A stretch of DNA of 64,000 nucleotides from positions 744,001 through 808,000 of the forward strand of contig NZ_CP102097.1 of assembly GCF_024582835.1 (NCBI RefSeq), written 5' to 3'. Positions 42,475-51,971 of the stretch are shown here, in pieces (the first letter of the stretch is position 1; the number at the start of each line of letters is the position of its first letter). This DNA comes from Vibrio japonicus. Lineage in GTDB: Bacteria > Pseudomonadota > Gammaproteobacteria > Enterobacterales > Vibrionaceae. Made by a program: the position numbers and the translations under genes. A model generated the notes under the pieces. That model searched no databases. It was not told where the DNA came from and was given only the letters and a program-made list of their open reading frames with translations.

Positions 42475-43863
42475 ATGAATAGAAATGATAGTGTCCCTTT
42501 ACCTAATAATACCCGAGAATGGTTTTTTAACCGCAACAGTATGATTGTTTTAGCTGATGTCATCCTGTTTGCTGTGTTGTATTTTACGCTACCGTTTGAG
42601 CCTCAAGTTGTTCTGGGCTTAAGCATGCTAGTGTTCATCGCGATTCTTTGGTTAACGGAAGCCCTGCATGTCACAGTAACCGCGATTCTTGTTCCGATTA
42701 TGGCGGTGTTATTTGGGGTGTTTGACACTCAAACCGCATTAAACAACTTCTCTAACTCGATCATTTTTCTCTTTTTAGGTGGTTTTGCCCTTGCTGCGGC
42801 CATGCACCGACAAGGGTTGGATAAAGTGATTGCCGACAAAGTGCTCACTTTGGCGCAAGGGAAAATGAGTGTTGCCGTATTTATGTTGTTTGGGGTTACC
42901 GCTGGCCTGTCGATGTGGATCAGTAACACGGCAACAACAGCGATGATGTTGCCACTGGTACTTGGCGTATTGAGCAAAGTGAACTCAGAAAGCGGTCACA
43001 AAACGTATGTGTTTGTTTTATTGGGTATTGCTTATAGCGCGAGTATTGGTGGTATTGCCACAGTGGTGGGCAGCCCGCCGAATGCGATTGCGGCCGCTGA
43101 AGTGGGTTTAACATTCACTGAGTGGATGAGCTTTGGTTTACCGACAGCGCTTATCATGCTGCCGATTATGGTGGCTGTGCTTTATTTTGTGCTGAAACCA
43201 GATTTGGATGGAAAATTTGAACTGAACCACGAGCCTGTTACATGGGATAAAGGAAAAGTGGTGACGTTAGCGATCTTCTCCGCAACGGTTTTCTGCTGGA
43301 TATTCAGCAAACCGATTAACGCAATGCTTGGTGGATACGCTAAGTTCGATACGATTGTTGCGCTAAGTGCGATTATTGCTGTGAGCTTTGCACGCGTCGT
43401 TCACTGGAAAGATATCGAAAAAACCGCTGACTGGGGTGTGTTACTTCTGTTTGGTGGCGGTATCTGTTTGAGTAACGTATTGAAGGCAACTGGGACCAGC
43501 GTATTCTTAGCCAATGAGTTGAGCAACCTGATTTCCCACCTTGGTATTTTCTTCATTATCGCGGTCATTGCTGTGTTCGTTGTGTTCTTGACGGAATTTG
43601 CGAGTAACACGGCCAGCGCTGCGTTGCTGATCCCCGTGTTCGCTACCGTGGCAGAAGCCTTTGGTATGTCGCCAGTGGTGCTTTCTGTACTGATTGCGGT
43701 ATCGGCTTCATGTGCGTTTATGCTGCCAGTTGCGACACCTCCGAATGCCATTGTGTTTGGTTCTGGTCACGTGAAACAGAGCGAAATGATGCGTGTCGGT
43801 GTTATCTTGAATCTTGTCTGTATTGTGATACTGACGTTTATCGCAATGACGTTTTGGGCGTGA
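42475..43863 (+). CDS. SLC13/DASS sodium-coupled dicarboxylate transporter (VcINDY type)
   Basis: 462 residues, the same length as VcINDY from V. cholerae chromosome 2, the sodium-succinate symporter with known structure. It has about eleven membrane segments and both hairpin SNT motifs that bind substrate and sodium ([12 protein letters not shown] near 157; [12 protein letters not shown] near 375), plus [15 protein letters not shown] near 420. It should import C4-dicarboxylates such as succinate, malate or fumarate. RBS AAGGAA precedes the ATG. No two-component regulator is adjacent. Confidence 0.92.
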   Translation: MNRNDSVPLPNNTREWFFNRNSMIVLADVILFAVLYFTLPFEPQVVLGLSMLVFIAILWLTEALHVTVTAILVPIMAVLFGVFDTQTALNNFSNSIIFLFLGGFALAAAMHRQGLDKVIADKVLTLAQGKMSVAVFMLFGVTAGLSMWISNTATTAMMLPLVLGVLSKVNSESGHKTYVFVLLGIAYSASIGGIATVVGSPPNAIAAAEVGLTFTEWMSFGLPTALIMLPIMVAVLYFVLKPDLDGKFELNHEPVTWDKGKVVTLAIFSATVFCWIFSKPINAMLGGYAKFDTIVALSAIIAVSFARVVHWKDIEKTADWGVLLLFGGGICLSNVLKATGTSVFLANELSNLISHLGIFFIIAVIAVFVVFLTEFASNTASAALLIPVFATVAEAFGMSPVVLSVLIAVSASCAFMLPVATPPNAIVFGSGHVKQSEMMRVGVILNLVCIVILTFIAMTFWA

Positions 43864-43914
43864 TTTATTTTTCGCATGAAAGTGTAATTGATACACCTTG
43901 ATACCGATCCAAAA

Positions 43915-43935
43915 GAGGGAGCCGCTGGCTCCCTC
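43915..43935. terminator. Terminator between convergent genes
   Basis: GAGGGAGCC-GCT-GGCTCCCTC, a perfect 9-bp stem between the SLC13 gene and speB. Confidence 0.65.
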
Positions 43936-43974
43936 ATATCGTTTAGGTGTTTCTGATTTTAATCGAGAGCTTAC

Positions 43975-44901
43975 TTATTTCTCATCTCGATTACTTGCCC
44001 AGGCGTACATGAGTTCCAAGGCAATGGTTGCGCCAGCCAATGCGGTAACATCGCTGTGATCATAGGGAGGTGATACTTCGACCACATCCATACCAACAAT
44101 GTTAACGCCAGCCAGTCCGCGGATGATCTTCAACACTTTATCGGAGTTCAAACCGCCACATACTGGCGTACCTGTACCCGGTGCAAAAGCTGGGTCAAGG
44201 CAGTCGATATCGAATGTTACGTATACTGGCTTGTTGCCCACAATGTCTCGAATACGAGCAACGATAGACTCTGAACTTAGCTCGTTGGCTTCCATCGCAT
44301 TAATCACGTTAAAACCGTGGTGTTCATGCTCATATTGAGTTCGGATACCAATTTGCACTGAATGCTTAGGCGAAATAAGCCCTTCATTCGGCGCGTGGTA
44401 GAACATTGTTCCATGGTCATAAGCACTGCCGTTCGCATAGGTATCGGTATGCGCATCAAAATGAATCAACGCCATTTCACCGTGGTGCTTTGCGTAAGCG
44501 CGTAAAATTGGCAGCGTAATAAAGTGGTCGCCGCCCAATCCCAACATCGTTTTACCGCTTTTTAGAATCTCGTTAGTCGCCGCTTCTAAACGATAGGTAA
44601 AATCTTCTGCGTCACCACAGTCAAATACTAAGTCACCCGCGTCGATCACTTTCGCGCGTTTAAACACGTTAAAGTCCCAAGGAAACTTTTTCCCTTCCCA
44701 TGCCAGGTTCACAGATGCACGACGAATGGCATCTGGCCCCATACGTGCACCTGGTCTTCCAGAGGTTGCCATATCTAATGGTACGCCGAGTACAACCAAA
44801 TCGGCGTCTGTATCCACTGGGTTGCGCAGATAAGGCCGGCGCATAAAACTCATCGAGTTGGAATACAGTGAATAATCCGTTTTGCTAAATACATCGTTCA
44901 T
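43975..44901 (-). CDS. speB: SpeB, agmatinase
   Basis: 308 residues, hydrolysing agmatine to putrescine and urea. All two-manganese ligands of the family are present: [12 protein letters not shown] (near 120), [11 protein letters not shown] (near 148) and [16 protein letters not shown] (near 230). It begins immediately after the speA stop on the same strand, so the two form an operon converting arginine to putrescine in the cytoplasm. This intact enzyme contrasts with the degenerate arginase-fold protein at 34764. Confidence 0.96.
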   Translation of the reverse strand: MNDVFSKTDYSLYSNSMSFMRRPYLRNPVDTDADLVVLGVPLDMATSGRPGARMGPDAIRRASVNLAWEGKKFPWDFNVFKRAKVIDAGDLVFDCGDAEDFTYRLEAATNEILKSGKTMLGLGGDHFITLPILRAYAKHHGEMALIHFDAHTDTYANGSAYDHGTMFYHAPNEGLISPKHSVQIGIRTQYEHEHHGFNVINAMEANELSSESIVARIRDIVGNKPVYVTFDIDCLDPAFAPGTGTPVCGGLNSDKVLKIIRGLAGVNIVGMDVVEVSPPYDHSDVTALAGATIALELMYAWASNRDEK

Positions 44902-46824
44902 TTAGAAATCCTCTAAATAGGTGTAACCACTCAAGCCTTGTTCAAGCTCGTCCAGCACGCTTTGCTGCTCGTCTTCAGAAACGCGCTGAGTGACCAACTC
45001 TTGGTAGTGATTACGAATGCGGTCGACGTCAATATGAACGTAGCGCATCATGTCTTCTACACTGTCGCCCACATCAATGCGTTCAATAATCGACTCGCCT
45101 TGTTCATTGACCGTAATCACCGCACTGTGCGTGTCACCAAACAGGTTGTGCATATCGCCCAGAATTTCCTGGTAAGCGCCGACAAGGAAAAATCCCATTA
45201 GGTACGGTTTGTCTTTGTTCCAAGCCGGTACTGGTAACGTGGTTTCAATACCTTGGCCGTCAACATACTGCTCAATTGCGCCATCTGAGTCACAAGTAAT
45301 GTCGAGCATCACGGCGCGTCGTTCTTCTGCTTCTTCTAGGCCGGAAAGCGGTAGCACAGGGAATACCTGGTCAATACCCCAAGAGTCCGGTAGCGACTGA
45401 AATAGCGAGAAGTTCACAAAGAACTTATCGGCCAAGCGCTCGCTCAACTCATCCAATATCGGACGGTGGAATCGGTTCTTGGTACTCATTTGGTGGCTTA
45501 GCTCAAAATAAATGCGCAGAGAAAGCTGCTCTGCCCACGCTCTCTGCTGCAAGTTCAATACGCCAGTTGCAAACTGAGAGTGAACTTCTGCCAAGTCACT
45601 TTGTGTATCGTTGTAAATCTCAATCAATGCACGAGCATCACCGTCATCTTGAAGATGTTCCCAGTTGCGCCACATATTTTGTAGCAGCAACGGTGCATCA
45701 GGCTCAGGTGCATGTACTTGCTCTGGGTAATAGGCCTCTGTACCAATCACGTTGGTGATCAACACCGCGTGATGAGCCGTCAGTGAACGACCAGACTCAG
45801 AAATAATCGTTGGCATTGGTTGTTCATATTGCTTACACACATCACCCACGGTATGTACGATATTACGTGCGTATTCGATCAACCCGTAGTTCATGGAGTT
45901 GGATGACTGGCTGCGAGTTCCGTCATAATCCACCGCTAAACCGCCACCAATATCGAAGTACTGGATATGTGCACCCATTTCACGCAATTCACAGTAGAAA
46001 CGCGCCGATTCGTTCACACCGTTGCGAATATCACGAATGTTCGCCATCTGAGAGCCAAGGTGGAAGTGAACCAGTTGCAACGCATCTAATTGATCTTCTT
46101 GCTTTAAACGTTCGATAACGGTTAGCACTTGCGATGCTGCCAAGCCAAACTTCGACTTTTCACCGCCGCTTGATTGCCATTTCCCAGCACCTTGAGAAGC
46201 AAGGCGAATACGAATGCCCATGCGCGGCTTTACACCCAAGCTTTTTGCTTCTTTTAGGACTAAGTCCAGTTCTGACAATTTTTCCAAAACGATGAAGACT
46301 TTGTGCCCCAGTTTTTCGCCAATCAAAGCAAGACGAATGTACTCTCTGTCTTTGTAACCGTTACACACGATAACCGAGCTGGCTTTTTGTGCTAGCGCTA
46401 ACACTGCTAACAATTCAGGTTTGCTGCCTGCTTCTAAGCCTAGCTGCTTCGTTTCAAGTTGAGCTTGGCTGGCTAAAATCTCATCGACAACTTCTTTCTG
46501 TTGGTTCACTTTTATCGGGTATACCAACAGGTACTGGTTCGTGTACTGGTACTCGTCAATCGCTTGGTTGAAAGCGTTACAAATACCATGAACGCGCTGA
46601 TGCAAAATCTGTGGGAAGCGCACTAACACAGGAAGATTCAGCTGGTGGTCTTCAAGCTGAGACACAATGTGACTTAGCGGTACTTGGTGTTCTTGCCCGT
46701 AAGTAGGTGAAACGTAAACTTCACCTTGATTGTCTATGCCGTAAAAACCGTGGCTCCAGTGTTGAATGTTGTAGTCAGCGCGTACGCGGTCGAGTTTGGA
46801 AATTGTTTCCACATCTAATCTCAC
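44902..46824 (-). CDS. speA: SpeA, biosynthetic arginine decarboxylase
   Basis: 640 residues of the PLP-dependent fold III family, producing agmatine from arginine. Lysine anchoring motif YPIKVNQQ is near 102; HFHLGSQ near 255; the cysteine-containing [13 protein letters not shown] near 505. The chosen start is a GTG ([10 protein letters not shown]), and a second GTG lies four codons in; neither has a good RBS, so the true start is uncertain. It is directly followed by speB without a gap. Confidence 0.95.
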   Translation of the reverse strand: MRLDVETISKLDRVRADYNIQHWSHGFYGIDNQGEVYVSPTYGQEHQVPLSHIVSQLEDHQLNLPVLVRFPQILHQRVHGICNAFNQAIDEYQYTNQYLLVYPIKVNQQKEVVDEILASQAQLETKQLGLEAGSKPELLAVLALAQKASSVIVCNGYKDREYIRLALIGEKLGHKVFIVLEKLSELDLVLKEAKSLGVKPRMGIRIRLASQGAGKWQSSGGEKSKFGLAASQVLTVIERLKQEDQLDALQLVHFHLGSQMANIRDIRNGVNESARFYCELREMGAHIQYFDIGGGLAVDYDGTRSQSSNSMNYGLIEYARNIVHTVGDVCKQYEQPMPTIISESGRSLTAHHAVLITNVIGTEAYYPEQVHAPEPDAPLLLQNMWRNWEHLQDDGDARALIEIYNDTQSDLAEVHSQFATGVLNLQQRAWAEQLSLRIYFELSHQMSTKNRFHRPILDELSERLADKFFVNFSLFQSLPDSWGIDQVFPVLPLSGLEEAEERRAVMLDITCDSDGAIEQYVDGQGIETTLPVPAWNKDKPYLMGFFLVGAYQEILGDMHNLFGDTHSAVITVNEQGESIIERIDVGDSVEDMMRYVHIDVDRIRNHYQELVTQRVSEDEQQSVLDELEQGLSGYTYLEDF

Positions 46825-47092
46825 AATGAAGAGAGAGAATAAAACATGAATCAGAAGGACCTGAAATCATACCCAACACGGGGTTGTAAGTTGGTTGGAT
46901 GAGACCACCGTGTGAAGCGAATTAACGGATAAAAAGGGTTGTGAGTCTAACAAAATAGTTTGTCCTTCATGATTAAAGGCATTTGTGTAAACACGAAAAG
47001 ACGACCGAATATTGATCTGTTTCAAATAGGAAAATGGCGAAGTGATCAACCGCTGACGATACTAATAGTGTAACTTGATAAGGAGAGCTCAC

Positions 47093-47344
47093 ATGAGAAA
47101 CGAACTTGATCCCACCAAAGTATTGCAAGCTTATGAGACTGTCATGGAAAAAGGTACACCCACGGAATACGGCAAAATCTACGAAGGGGTGGAAGCTTTT
47201 TCAGATTATGACGGTTACAACGTTTATATGCGTGGTAATGGTGTAGAGCTTAAAGTGGGTTTTCACAACACTTACCATCTTGAATATGACCAAGAGCACT
47301 TGCGTGATAGCTTCTTGAAAAAAGTGGCCATGTTAGCGAAGTAA
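47093..47344 (+). CDS. DUF3081-like small protein
   Basis: 83 residues from the ATG at 47093, with AAGGAGA 6 bp upstream; the frame opens six codons earlier. The pattern VLQAYETVMEKGTPTE, DYDGYNVYMRGNG and GFHNTYHLEYDQ fits the DUF3081 family of short gammaproteobacterial proteins without known function. It stands alone between speA and maoP. Confidence 0.65.
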   Translation: MRNELDPTKVLQAYETVMEKGTPTEYGKIYEGVEAFSDYDGYNVYMRGNGVELKVGFHNTYHLEYDQEHLRDSFLKKVAMLAK

Positions 47345-47438
47345 GGCTGGCTAAGTAACGTTGGTCAAATAACGCAAGGAACGCAGAGCCAAAATGAACA
47401 AAGCCCCTTTGCTTTCGCTCGGGGGCTCTGGAGAAAGA

Positions 47439-47795
47439 TTAGTCTTCTTCAACCAATACTGAATCTTCAGAAAAATCGTCAGATGCATCAGGCTTATTAC
47501 GGCCGTTCAAAGTATGGAAGCGTTTACGACCACGGGCTAGTTGGATGTATTTCAACCAAATTCGCTCTAATTTTGTTTTTGCTTTACCTGGGTTTTCGAT
47601 CACTTTTACGAAGTGTTTCTCTTCTGCGTTTTCGGGGGTCAAATCACCCATTTCCAAGCCAAGCATCGTATCGCCGTATTGAATTAGAATTTCTTCTTCT
47701 GCAAGCGTAAAATCACCTGACTTAGCAAAGCCTCTTGGAAATTTGCTGTTATCGTAAAAACGTTTTTTGCCGTGACGGAATTGAGTGTCAGACAT
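47439..47795 (-). CDS. maoP: MaoP (DUF413/YifE), macrodomain-Ori organiser homologue
   Basis: 118 residues. The family motifs are present: KKRFYDNSKFPRGFAKSGDF at the start, ENAEEKHFVKVIENPGKA in the middle, and RIWLKYIQLARGRKRFHTLN near the end. In E. coli MaoP acts with the maoS site to build the Ori macrodomain and is encoded divergently from hdfR; here the same divergent pair is kept. It carries an acidic C-terminal tail (SDDFSEDSVLVEED) beyond the E. coli length. Its location on chromosome 2 is notable. Confidence 0.87.
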   Translation of the reverse strand: MSDTQFRHGKKRFYDNSKFPRGFAKSGDFTLAEEEILIQYGDTMLGLEMGDLTPENAEEKHFVKVIENPGKAKTKLERIWLKYIQLARGRKRFHTLNGRNKPDASDDFSEDSVLVEED

Positions 47796-48003
47796 TTTAG
47801 TAGCCTCTATAAACCTACATTAATTAATTACCCTGAACGGTACAAAGCGAAAATTAGGCGTAAATTTAACAAAAGAAAAACAAAACCTTTTTATCATATC
47901 AATCAAATAATTTTGTCGAACTTAGGTAGCAATTTGTTGAATCGACGCTAAGTAATCTTGCAATCTTTGTTACCCTTGGAAGATTGCACCCTGAGGAAAA
48001 ACG

Positions 48004-48897
48004 ATGGACGTAAAAGTCTTTAGAACATTTTTAGAGCTTGCCAATGTTCGCCATTTTGGTCGTGCTGCGGAGAACCTTTACATCACACAAGCCGCTGTTA
48101 GTGCTCGAATTAAGCAGCTTGAGAGTTACTTTGATGCACAGCTTTTTATCCGTGACAGAAATAATATAAAACTCACGTCAGCGGGTGAGCGCTTAATTGG
48201 CTACGCTGAGGTTATGGTTTCGACGTTGCAGCAAGCCAAACTTGAGCTTTCACTGGAAAGTGGTAAAGCGTTGCAACTTACCTTGGGTGGGACACCTAAT
48301 GTTTGGGATGCCTACTTGCAAAACTGTTTGAGCTTAGTGACCGATGAATTCGAAGGTTATGGCTTTATGGCCGAGATCTTTAGCCGAGAGTCACTGACCA
48401 GAAACTTGCAGGAAAGAACGTTGGATATGGCGTTTGCGTTTGATCCCATAAAGGCGGATGAGCTCAACTGTAAGCAAGTTGCTGATGTTGTTTTGATTTT
48501 GGTATCGACCAAGGAAATGGATTTAGAAGGCGTCTTCTCTGAAAAGTACGTTTATGTTGATTGGGGCACTAAATTTGCCTCTGAGCACGCAGAAAGGCAT
48601 CCAAAAATCCCAGCACCGTATTTAAGAACATCGACTGCTCGTATTGCTATGGACTTCATTTTGGAAAAAGGTGGAAGTGCTTACTTACCTGCATCGTTAG
48701 TTGAACCCTTCCTAGCCAGTGGTCAATTGCATAAAGTGCAGGGTGTGGCTGATTGGTGTCGCCCGATATATTTGAGTTATCGTAAAGCCAGTACATCTAT
48801 CGAAGCGATTGAGCAACTGGAAGGGCTGGTAAAAACCATTGATCCAGTGACTGCCTACAGTTTGCAGCAGATGGCGGATGTTCCATCAGGGGAATAG
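48004..48897 (+). CDS. hdfR: HdfR-type LysR-family regulator
   Basis: 297 residues. The N-terminal helix-turn-helix (MDVKVFRTFLELANVRHFGR, AAENLYITQAAVSARIKQLE, RNNIKLTSAGERLIGYAE) is very close to E. coli HdfR, which represses flhDC there; the C-terminal half is a ligand-binding domain. The divergent arrangement with maoP, as in E. coli, supports orthology. Vibrio has no flhDC, so its targets must differ. A terminator follows. Confidence 0.83.
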   Translation: MDVKVFRTFLELANVRHFGRAAENLYITQAAVSARIKQLESYFDAQLFIRDRNNIKLTSAGERLIGYAEVMVSTLQQAKLELSLESGKALQLTLGGTPNVWDAYLQNCLSLVTDEFEGYGFMAEIFSRESLTRNLQERTLDMAFAFDPIKADELNCKQVADVVLILVSTKEMDLEGVFSEKYVYVDWGTKFASEHAERHPKIPAPYLRTSTARIAMDFILEKGGSAYLPASLVEPFLASGQLHKVQGVADWCRPIYLSYRKASTSIEAIEQLEGLVKTIDPVTAYSLQQMADVPSGE

Positions 48898-48907
48898 TTT
48901 AGATAAT

Positions 48908-48936
48908 AAAAAACCTCGATAACACGAGGTTTTTTT
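48908..48936 (+). terminator. Rho-independent terminator after hdfR
   Basis: AAAAAACCTCG-ATAACA-CGAGGTTTTTTT; symmetrical enough to serve the convergent azoR as well. Confidence 0.85.
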
Positions 48937-48960
48937 GTTCTTTACCAGGCAATGGGAGAG

Positions 48961-49542
48961 TTAAACTAACTCAGTTAGCTGAGCGCGTGCTTGCTCTCGC
49001 GCTTGTGTCGCTGCGTCATCGCCCATATTTAGCGCTTCTGCGTAAACAAACTCTACGTCAGTAATACCAATAAACCCAAGCATGGTCGTCAAGTAGCTCT
49101 CAATCGAGTTGCGTGGTGAGTCTTTGTGCAATCCACCGCGAGTTGTCACGATGATGGCTTTCTTATTTTCAATCAGTCCAACTGGACCATTTTCAGTGTA
49201 TGAGAAAGTAACACCAGCACGAGCAATCAAATCGAACCAGTTCTTTAGTTGTGTTGGCACCATGAAGTTGTACATTGGCGCGCCAATAAGGATTTGATCG
49301 GCTGTTTTTAGCTCTTCAATCAATGTATTTGAAAGGTTTAGAACGGCTTTTTGTTCATCCGAAAGATCATCAGGTGAACCACGAAGGGCGGTTGCTACGT
49401 CCATATCTAGGACAGGAACTGGATTTGCTGCTAGGTCACGTTCAATGATGCCTGTTTTGCTTTCCAATACGTGATTAATCAGCTGGTTAGATTGTGAGTG
49501 CTCGCCTAAGATGCTTGATTTAAGTACTAGTGTCGTTGCCAT
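48961..49542 (-). CDS. azoR: AzoR, FMN-dependent NADH:quinone/azo oxidoreductase
   Basis: 193 residues from the ATG giving [18 protein letters not shown]; an ATG two codons earlier is also possible, and the longer frame lacks support. AzoR is a flavodoxin-fold homodimer that reduces quinones and azo dyes, giving resistance to thiol-specific stress. It has the FMN-binding loop at the N terminus ([11 protein letters not shown]), the [16 protein letters not shown] segment near 100 and VTTRGG near 145. It is located alone and convergent with hdfR. Confidence 0.92.
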   Translation of the reverse strand: MATTLVLKSSILGEHSQSNQLINHVLESKTGIIERDLAANPVPVLDMDVATALRGSPDDLSDEQKAVLNLSNTLIEELKTADQILIGAPMYNFMVPTQLKNWFDLIARAGVTFSYTENGPVGLIENKKAIIVTTRGGLHKDSPRNSIESYLTTMLGFIGITDVEFVYAEALNMGDDAATQAREQARAQLTELV

Positions 49543-49683
49543 AGTCATCTCTCTTATTCTGTTTGATATGTGTATCAAGAACGTGTTTGTTTATGTTGAG
49601 ATAGAGTTTATGGCGAATGAATGAACGATAAAACGGTAGGAATTTGAGCAACCAATTCGAAAAATTTGAACATGATCAAACTA

Positions 49684-49730
49684 AAAAAGCCAACTAAGCA
49701 CTGACGAAGCTTAATTGGCTTTCATTTTTC
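49684..49730 (-). terminator. Imperfect hairpin at the end of a small gene
   Basis: AGCCAATTAAGC...GCTTAGTTGGCTTTTTTA on the minus strand, just after the 49732 gene's stop. Confidence 0.55.
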
Positions 49731-49731
49731 G

Positions 49732-49941
49732 CTACAGACTCATCAAGCTTTCTATTGAATCTTCAATGGATAAGTTATTGTAGCTGTGCGTTTTTTTGCC
49801 ATCAGAGGCCTCAATCTTAATGTTGGAAATGTTGCTGATTCCATGTTGATCGATAAGCCCGAGACTTTGTTCAACATTATCAAACGTGATTGAGTTTTTA
49901 TTCTTAAGCACAATTGTGCAAGTGCACAGGTTCATAGCCAA
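49732..49941 (-). CDS. Hypothetical 67-69-residue protein
   Basis: A small soluble protein that I do not recognise. The N terminus MNLCTCTIVLKNKNSITF has two cysteines in a CxC arrangement within a beta strand; the rest alternates short strands and helices and ends with SIEDSIESLMSL. The start could be at 49941 or two codons later (MNLCTC, 49935); an AGGACG RBS lies upstream on the minus strand. It is followed by a hairpin, supporting expression. Confidence 0.5.
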   Translation of the reverse strand: MAMNLCTCTIVLKNKNSITFDNVEQSLGLIDQHGISNISNIKIEASDGKKTHSYNNLSIEDSIESLMSL

Positions 49942-50078
49942 CGTCCTTTTTTATTATGTTGTGAGGCTCTAATTTAGATGAGTTTACAACTTTAGCCAAC
50001 TTTATTGAGTTCCGAAAATGGCTAGTTTTTGGGGGTAATTGGTTTAAACTTGCTCTATGTCCTTTAAATAGCAAGGAA

Positions 50079-51446
50079 ATGAGCGTGGTAGAGTTATCAC
50101 CTTTAGCGTTAAAAGAATTCCAAAGTGCACGAATGGCGAGAGATGCACGATTCGATGGTCGTTTCTATATAGCGGTTAAAACGACAGGGATATTTTGTCG
50201 GCCTATATGCCCTGCGAATTTGCCCAGAGAAGAGAATGTTGAGTATTTCCTAGACAAAGCTCAAGCGCTACAGGCGGGTTATCGCCCGTGTTTGCGATGT
50301 CGTCCGGACAGTGCGCCGAGCTCTTGGGCTTGGAAAGGGGTAGAGACGACGTTTCTGAGAGCGTTGAAACTCATTGAGCGTGGTGAATTACAAACGGCAA
50401 GTCTAGCGGAATTGTCAGACAGACTTGGTATTAGCGATCGTTATCTCAGGCAATTGTTTCAGGATCATTTAGGGATGTCTCCTAAGCAATACGCCTTGTA
50501 TCACCAATTGATGTTTGCCAAACAGCTTATTCATTCCAGTTCTTTGCCGATCTCAGAGATCGCTTTTGCTAGCGGATTTCAGAGTATCAGACGATTCAAT
50601 GATGCATTTAAGAAGGTGATCAAGTTAACGCCGAGTCAGGTTCGTAAGGACGAGCAAGCTCAAACGGAGGTCAGCTATATCGATCTTGCGTTTAAAGGTG
50701 CGTTAGATTGGCAACATATGTTGGACTTTTATCGGCTCAGGGCGATTGAGGGAATCGAATCCATAGATGATGTCAGCTACCAACGTTCGTTTACGATCGC
50801 GAATAACCCAGGCTGGTTTAAGATTTATCCAGTAAAAACAGGCGTGATGAGGGTCGAGTTTAACTTAGAGGATACCCGCCAACTTAAAACGTTGGTGAAT
50901 CAGCTAAGGCGGATGTTTGATTTAGATACCGATATCCTGCACATCGAGCAGCAACTGAGTCAACTTGCGCCTCAGTTTATCGAGCGTACTGGCATTCGGA
51001 TTCCGGGCGTCTGGAGCACTTGGGAAGCGGGAGTACGCGCAATTTTAGGACAGCAGGTCTCTATCAAAGCGGCAATTGGTCAGCTGAACCTATTAGTTCA
51101 CACTCTGCAGCCAAATGGCGCTAGCCACTTTCCAACGCCAGAGGAAGTGAGCCAAGCGGACTTAAGCTTTCTTCGAATGCCTCAAAGCCGAAAAGAGACG
51201 TTGGCGCGTTTTGCTCGCTTTGTGACTGAGAATCCAGAAAGCACGCCCGAGCAATGGCTACAGATTAAAGGGATAGGCCCTTGGACAGTGAATTATGCAC
51301 GTTTAAGAGGGGCGTCTGAGCCAAACTGTTTTTTAGCCGGCGATCTAGTGGTGAAGAAAGCGATAGAGAAGTTTCCTTCCATTACCACTGACAGCGTGTC
51401 TCCATGGGGGAGCTACGCCACTTTTCATTGTTGGAGTCACGCATGA
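50079..51446 (+). CDS. Ada-AlkA fusion: methylated-DNA sensor/AraC activator with 3-methyladenine glycosylase
   Basis: 455 residues in three parts. An Ada N-terminal zinc domain (about 15-80) has four cysteines (GIFCRPICPANLP; YRPCLRCRPDSAP) that can accept a methyl group. An AraC helix-turn-helix follows (about 100-190, LSDRLGISDRYLRQLF). The C-terminal AlkA glycosylase has the helix-hairpin-helix and catalytic aspartate (IKGIGPWTVNYARLRG; CFLAGDLVVKKAI). It should sense alkylation damage, activate repair genes and remove alkylated purines. The ATG at 50079 is almost on the RBS; GTG at 50085 is better spaced. It overlaps ogt by 4 bp. Confidence 0.92.
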   Translation: MSVVELSPLALKEFQSARMARDARFDGRFYIAVKTTGIFCRPICPANLPREENVEYFLDKAQALQAGYRPCLRCRPDSAPSSWAWKGVETTFLRALKLIERGELQTASLAELSDRLGISDRYLRQLFQDHLGMSPKQYALYHQLMFAKQLIHSSSLPISEIAFASGFQSIRRFNDAFKKVIKLTPSQVRKDEQAQTEVSYIDLAFKGALDWQHMLDFYRLRAIEGIESIDDVSYQRSFTIANNPGWFKIYPVKTGVMRVEFNLEDTRQLKTLVNQLRRMFDLDTDILHIEQQLSQLAPQFIERTGIRIPGVWSTWEAGVRAILGQQVSIKAAIGQLNLLVHTLQPNGASHFPTPEEVSQADLSFLRMPQSRKETLARFARFVTENPESTPEQWLQIKGIGPWTVNYARLRGASEPNCFLAGDLVVKKAIEKFPSITTDSVSPWGSYATFHCWSHA

Positions 51447-51925
51447 ACACTGTCTACACAATTATTGATACCCCGCTTGGAAAAATGACGATTCAAGCAA
51501 ACCAAGAAGGGTTACTTGGAGCATGGTTCGAAACGCAAACCACACAGCCTGAAAGCTTAGGTAAGTTTGATGAAAACGAACCCATACTTCTGACGGCAGC
51601 CACACAACTGAGTGAGTATTTCTGCGGTAAAAGGAGCGATTTTTCGTTGCCACTTGCGGCAAAAGGGACACCGTTTCAAATGCAGGTATGGCAAGCACTT
51701 ACTACCATTCCATACGGTGAAACATGGAGCTATCAGGATCTTGCAAATGCGATTGGTAACCCTAAAGCGGTGCGTGCTGTCGGTTTGGCAAATGGTAAAA
51801 ACCCCATATCGGTGATTGTCCCATGCCACCGTGTTATCGGCAAAAATGGCAAGTTGACCGGATACGCGGGTGGTGTCGAGCGAAAGAAAAAATTGCTGAG
51901 CCTTGAACAAGCCCTGGAAGAATAG
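51443..51925 (+). CDS. ogt: Ogt, methylated-DNA-protein cysteine S-methyltransferase
   Basis: 160 residues from the ATG at 51443, overlapping the Ada-AlkA stop (ATGA). The acceptor-cysteine motif PCHRVIG (VPCHRVIGKNGKLTGYAGG) and the recognition helix region YQDLANAIGNPKAVRAVGLA are intact. It transfers a methyl group irreversibly from O6-methylguanine to its cysteine. Together with the fusion gene before it, it supplies all functions of the E. coli Ada/AlkA adaptive response in two cistrons. Confidence 0.95.
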   Translation: MNTVYTIIDTPLGKMTIQANQEGLLGAWFETQTTQPESLGKFDENEPILLTAATQLSEYFCGKRSDFSLPLAAKGTPFQMQVWQALTTIPYGETWSYQDLANAIGNPKAVRAVGLANGKNPISVIVPCHRVIGKNGKLTGYAGGVERKKKLLSLEQALEE

Positions 51926-51953
51926 CAAGGAGGAGTGTTTATCCTCCTCCTTG
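51926..51953. terminator. Hairpin between ogt and nhaD
   Basis: CAAGGAGGA...TCCTCCTCCTTG, a strong stem between convergent genes; no long T-run. Confidence 0.6.
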
Positions 51954-51971
51954 AAAATTAGAGATTAGACC

